From Candidatus Doudnabacteria bacterium (GTDB lineage: Bacteria > Patescibacteriota > Doudnabacteria > UBA920 > O2-02-FULL-48-8): 30,302 bases of DNA. The first letter of the stretch is position 1, and each line of letters begins with the position of its first letter. A program made the translations under genes and the position numbers. The stretch spans positions 1 through 30,302 of the forward strand of contig JACQJI010000027.1 in the NCBI GenBank assembly GCA_016198045.1, given 5' to 3'. The notes below the pieces were generated by a model that ran no database searches, was not told the origin of the DNA, and was given only the letters and a program-made list of their open reading frames with translations. Below are positions 28,846 through 30,302 of this stretch, in pieces.

Positions 28846-29769
28846 ATGGAGCACCACAAGCTCATCATCATCGGCTCCGGGCCCGCAGGACTGACCGCGG
28901 CTATTTATGCTGCGCGGGCGGAATTGAAGCCGCTGGTCCTGGCTGGACTGACCTACGGCGGGCAGCTGATGCTCACGACCGGCGTCGAAAACTACCCCGG
29001 GTTTCCCAAAGGAATTTTGGGTCCGGAACTGATGCAGCTGTTTATTGAACAAGCCCAGCGCTTTGGCGGCGAGATAAAATACGAGGATGTGACCAAAGTT
29101 GATTTTTCAGTTAAGCCATTTAAAATTTGGTCGGGTCAGACAGAATACCAGGCAGATTGCGTGATCGTGGCCACGGGTGCCTCCAGCATATGGTTGGGCT
29201 TGCCTTCCGAAGAACAATTTCGCGGCAAAGGTATTTCGTCCTGTGCCACCTGCGACGGCTTTTTTTTCAAAGACAAGGAAGTGATCGTGGTGGGAGGCGG
29301 CGATACGGCCATGGAAGAAGCCACTTACTTAACCAAGTTTGCCAGCAAAGTCACCATTATCCATCGCCGCAATGAATTCCGGGCTTCCAAAATCATGCAG
29401 GAGCGGGCGCTTAAGAACCCGAAAATTTCCGTGATCTACGACACGGTAGTCGAGGAATTTTTGGGTAAAGAAAAGTTAAACGAGGTCCGCTTGAAAAATC
29501 TGGAAAGCGGCGAAGTTACCAAAAAATCCATTGACGGCGCATTTATTGCCATCGGCCACAAGCCTAATACCGAAGTTTTTCAAGACCAGATAGAGTTGGA
29601 TGTTAAGGGTTACATTGTGCCTAAAAATGACACTCAAACTTCAGTGGAAGGCGTGTTTGTCGCTGGGGATGTGCGGGATCATCGTTACCGCCAAGCCGTC
29701 ACCGCTGCCGGCATGGGGTGCATGGCTGCCATGGATGCCGAGAAGTATCTTGAGATGGACCAGGGTTGA
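28846..29769 (+). CDS. trxB: Thioredoxin reductase (NADPH)
   Basis: 307-residue flavoenzyme that passes electrons from NADPH to thioredoxin. Seen: GSGPAGLTAAIYAARA (FAD loop, 10-25), GGQLMLTTGVENYPGFP, the redox pair CATC (Cys133, Cys136), the NADPH loop VGGGDTAMEEA, the 2'-phosphate motif HRRNEFRAS at about 173-181, and GVFVAGDVRDHRYRQAVTAAG_MG at the FAD-binding end. Every catalytic and cofactor motif is intact. It follows the NADPH-motif-lacking paralogue after a 68-bp palindromic gap; no promoter is seen in the gap and the ATG has no Shine-Dalgarno sequence. No thioredoxin gene lies in this window. Confidence 0.95.
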   Translation: MEHHKLIIIGSGPAGLTAAIYAARAELKPLVLAGLTYGGQLMLTTGVENYPGFPKGILGPELMQLFIEQAQRFGGEIKYEDVTKVDFSVKPFKIWSGQTEYQADCVIVATGASSIWLGLPSEEQFRGKGISSCATCDGFFFKDKEVIVVGGGDTAMEEATYLTKFASKVTIIHRRNEFRASKIMQERALKNPKISVIYDTVVEEFLGKEKLNEVRLKNLESGEVTKKSIDGAFIAIGHKPNTEVFQDQIELDVKGYIVPKNDTQTSVEGVFVAGDVRDHRYRQAVTAAGMGCMAAMDAEKYLEMDQG

Positions 29770-29784
29770 TTTTGATATTTGGCC

Positions 29785-29839
29785 TTGACAAGAAATTTTT
29801 TTAACGCTACTATTCAAATAGTTGTTTGAATATTTGAAT
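29785..29839 (+). promoter_or_regulatory. Promoter and ArsR/CadC-type operator
   Basis: Perfect -35 TTGACA (29785-29790), 17-nt spacer, TACTAT (29808-29813). Overlapping its downstream edge is the perfect inverted repeat TATTCAAA-TAGTTG-TTTGAATA (29811-29818 and 29825-29832), plus a third half-site TATTTGAAT (29831-29839). This TCAAATA...TTTGAA pattern is the box bound by ArsR/SmtB/CadC repressors, so the regulator should repress its own operon until metal binds. Confidence 0.75.
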
Positions 29840-29848
29840 CCTATATCT

Positions 29849-30157
29849 ATGTTGACTAAACTGAAAGAGTTCAAATTGAGCCCAAGGTTGAGCAGAAAAG
29901 CCAGATTATTAGAGTTGGCCGGTGACCCGACTCGGATTCGAATTCTCTGCTTGATGTTCCAATACCGAAAAGCTTGTGTTTCTGATATCGCGCAAAGTCT
30001 GGGGATGAGCCTTGCCAGCGTTTCCCACCATTTGCAAATGATGCGGGATAATGGGTTGCTCACCAGTGAGCGATTGGGAAATAATATTTGTTATATCTTA
30101 GCGGAGAATGAATTTGCCAGACAGCTAAAAAGAATTATTTGTGACGTTAAAGTTTAG
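29849..30157 (+). CDS. ArsR/SmtB-family metal-responsive repressor
   Basis: 102-residue winged-helix repressor counted from ATG 29849. A TTG at 29822 is in frame but lies in the operator, so it is rejected as the start. Seen: LLELAGDPTRIRILCLMF (helices 1-2), CVSDIAQSLGMSLASVSHHLQMMRDNGLL (helix-turn-helix) and the wing TSERLGNNICYIL. Cys43 sits at the alpha-3 position where ArsR/CadC sensors have C-V-C-D; here the second cysteine is Ser (CVSD). Cys34, Cys81 and Cys98 are further possible ligands. The metal therefore cannot be fixed; a soft metal is likely. The next gene, Cys- and His-rich, starts 16 nt after the stop and is probably its target. Confidence 0.88.
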   Translation: MLTKLKEFKLSPRLSRKARLLELAGDPTRIRILCLMFQYRKACVSDIAQSLGMSLASVSHHLQMMRDNGLLTSERLGNNICYILAENEFARQLKRIICDVKV

Positions 30158-30173
30158 AAAGGGGGTGAGAAAC

Positions 30174-30302
30174 ATGGCACATTGCCCAGTTTGTAATATG
30201 GAAGCAGAAGATGTGCAAGCCCATACTATGGAGGAGGCGGAAAAAGGTGATCAGCCTCATAAAGATGCAGTGGATAAAATGGGTCACGATGAACATACGG
30301 AC
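30174..30302 (+). CDS. Cys/His-rich protein, N-terminal part (cut by window end)
   Basis: 43 codons run open to the window end. A strong ribosome site, AAGGGGGTGAG, lies just before ATG 30174. The start reads MAHCPVCNMEAED, with a C-x-x-C pair, and then histidines and acidic residues (AHTMEEAEKGDQPH, MGHDEHTD). This is consistent with a metal-binding N terminus, for example of a heavy-metal P-type ATPase or a small metal chaperone, and with control by the ArsR-family repressor immediately upstream in the same transcript. What the rest encodes is unknown from this window. Confidence 0.7.
   Translation, partial: MAHCPVCNMEAEDVQAHTMEEAEKGDQPHKDAVDKMGHDEHTD

Noticed and set aside
29822..29848. 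TTG start for the ArsR-family protein
   Set aside because: It lies inside the operator palindrome and only about 9 nt after the -10 box; the ATG at 29849 gives the usual family length of about 100 residues.

Overview
The window reads as a chromosomal piece of an ultra-small-genome bacterium of the Candidate Phyla Radiation (Patescibacteria). The evidence is indirect: a Mur ligase without its UDP-binding N-terminal domain, a TsaB cut down to 119 residues, a ValRS without its C-terminal arm, secreted or anchored DUF5667-type proteins, a DUF378 mini-membrane protein, a C39-like anchored peptidase, and tight ATGA-overlapping gene pairs. TGA is used as a normal stop (for example rpoC and tsaB), which argues against the recoded Gracilibacteria/Absconditabacteria. 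I cannot place it further without a tree.

Layout. Bases 17-2837 hold a translationally coupled trio murE-like / tsaB / MFS transporter. A strong promoter inside the end of the MFS gene drives rpoB and rpoC (2901-10280), with a Gmad2-domain anchored protein overlapping the rpoC stop. A ribbon-helix-helix/PIN toxin-antitoxin pair with its own palindromic operator follows (10794-11476), then a terminator and a dispersed-repeat patch. On the minus strand lie an AT-rich 668-residue orphan protein, valS (with a dispersed palindrome inserted in frame), a GAF/PAS/GGDEF protein, a GC-rich 241-residue orphan, tsaD, a C39-like peptidase, a PEBP-family protein and tRNA-Glu. From 20753 on the plus strand come a DUF378 protein, a large secreted coiled-coil/DUF5667-like protein and a partner of unknown function. 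Next come two minus-strand membrane proteins (one DUF475/TerC-like), a plus-strand heme-oxygenase-fold protein, a minus-strand ECF sigma factor with an anchored DUF5667 partner, two tandem thioredoxin-reductase-type flavoproteins, an ArsR-family metal sensor with its operator, and the first 43 codons of a Cys/His-rich protein.

How the genes fit together: core transcription (rpoBC, ECF sigma), translation fidelity (valS, tRNA-Glu, tsaB and tsaD for t6A), wall synthesis (murE-like), thiol redox (trxB pair) and metal sensing (ArsR and the Cys/His-rich protein). Most interesting for a second look are: (1) a 139-bp MITE-like element (19944-20082) with 20-bp terminal inverted repeats, two internal perfect palindromes and a 5-bp flanking duplication, sitting exactly at the stop codon of the PEBP gene; (2) four short dispersed-repeat tracts written in frame into tsaD, matching the style of an intergenic palindrome before trxB, plus a separate palindrome written into valS; (3) a recurrent promoter geometry in which the -10 box ends 6-9 nt before ATG, implying leaderless mRNAs for at least four genes; (4) a thioredoxin reductase paralogue that keeps CATC but has lost the NADPH signature; (5) two compositionally opposite orphan genes flanking valS-GGDEF.
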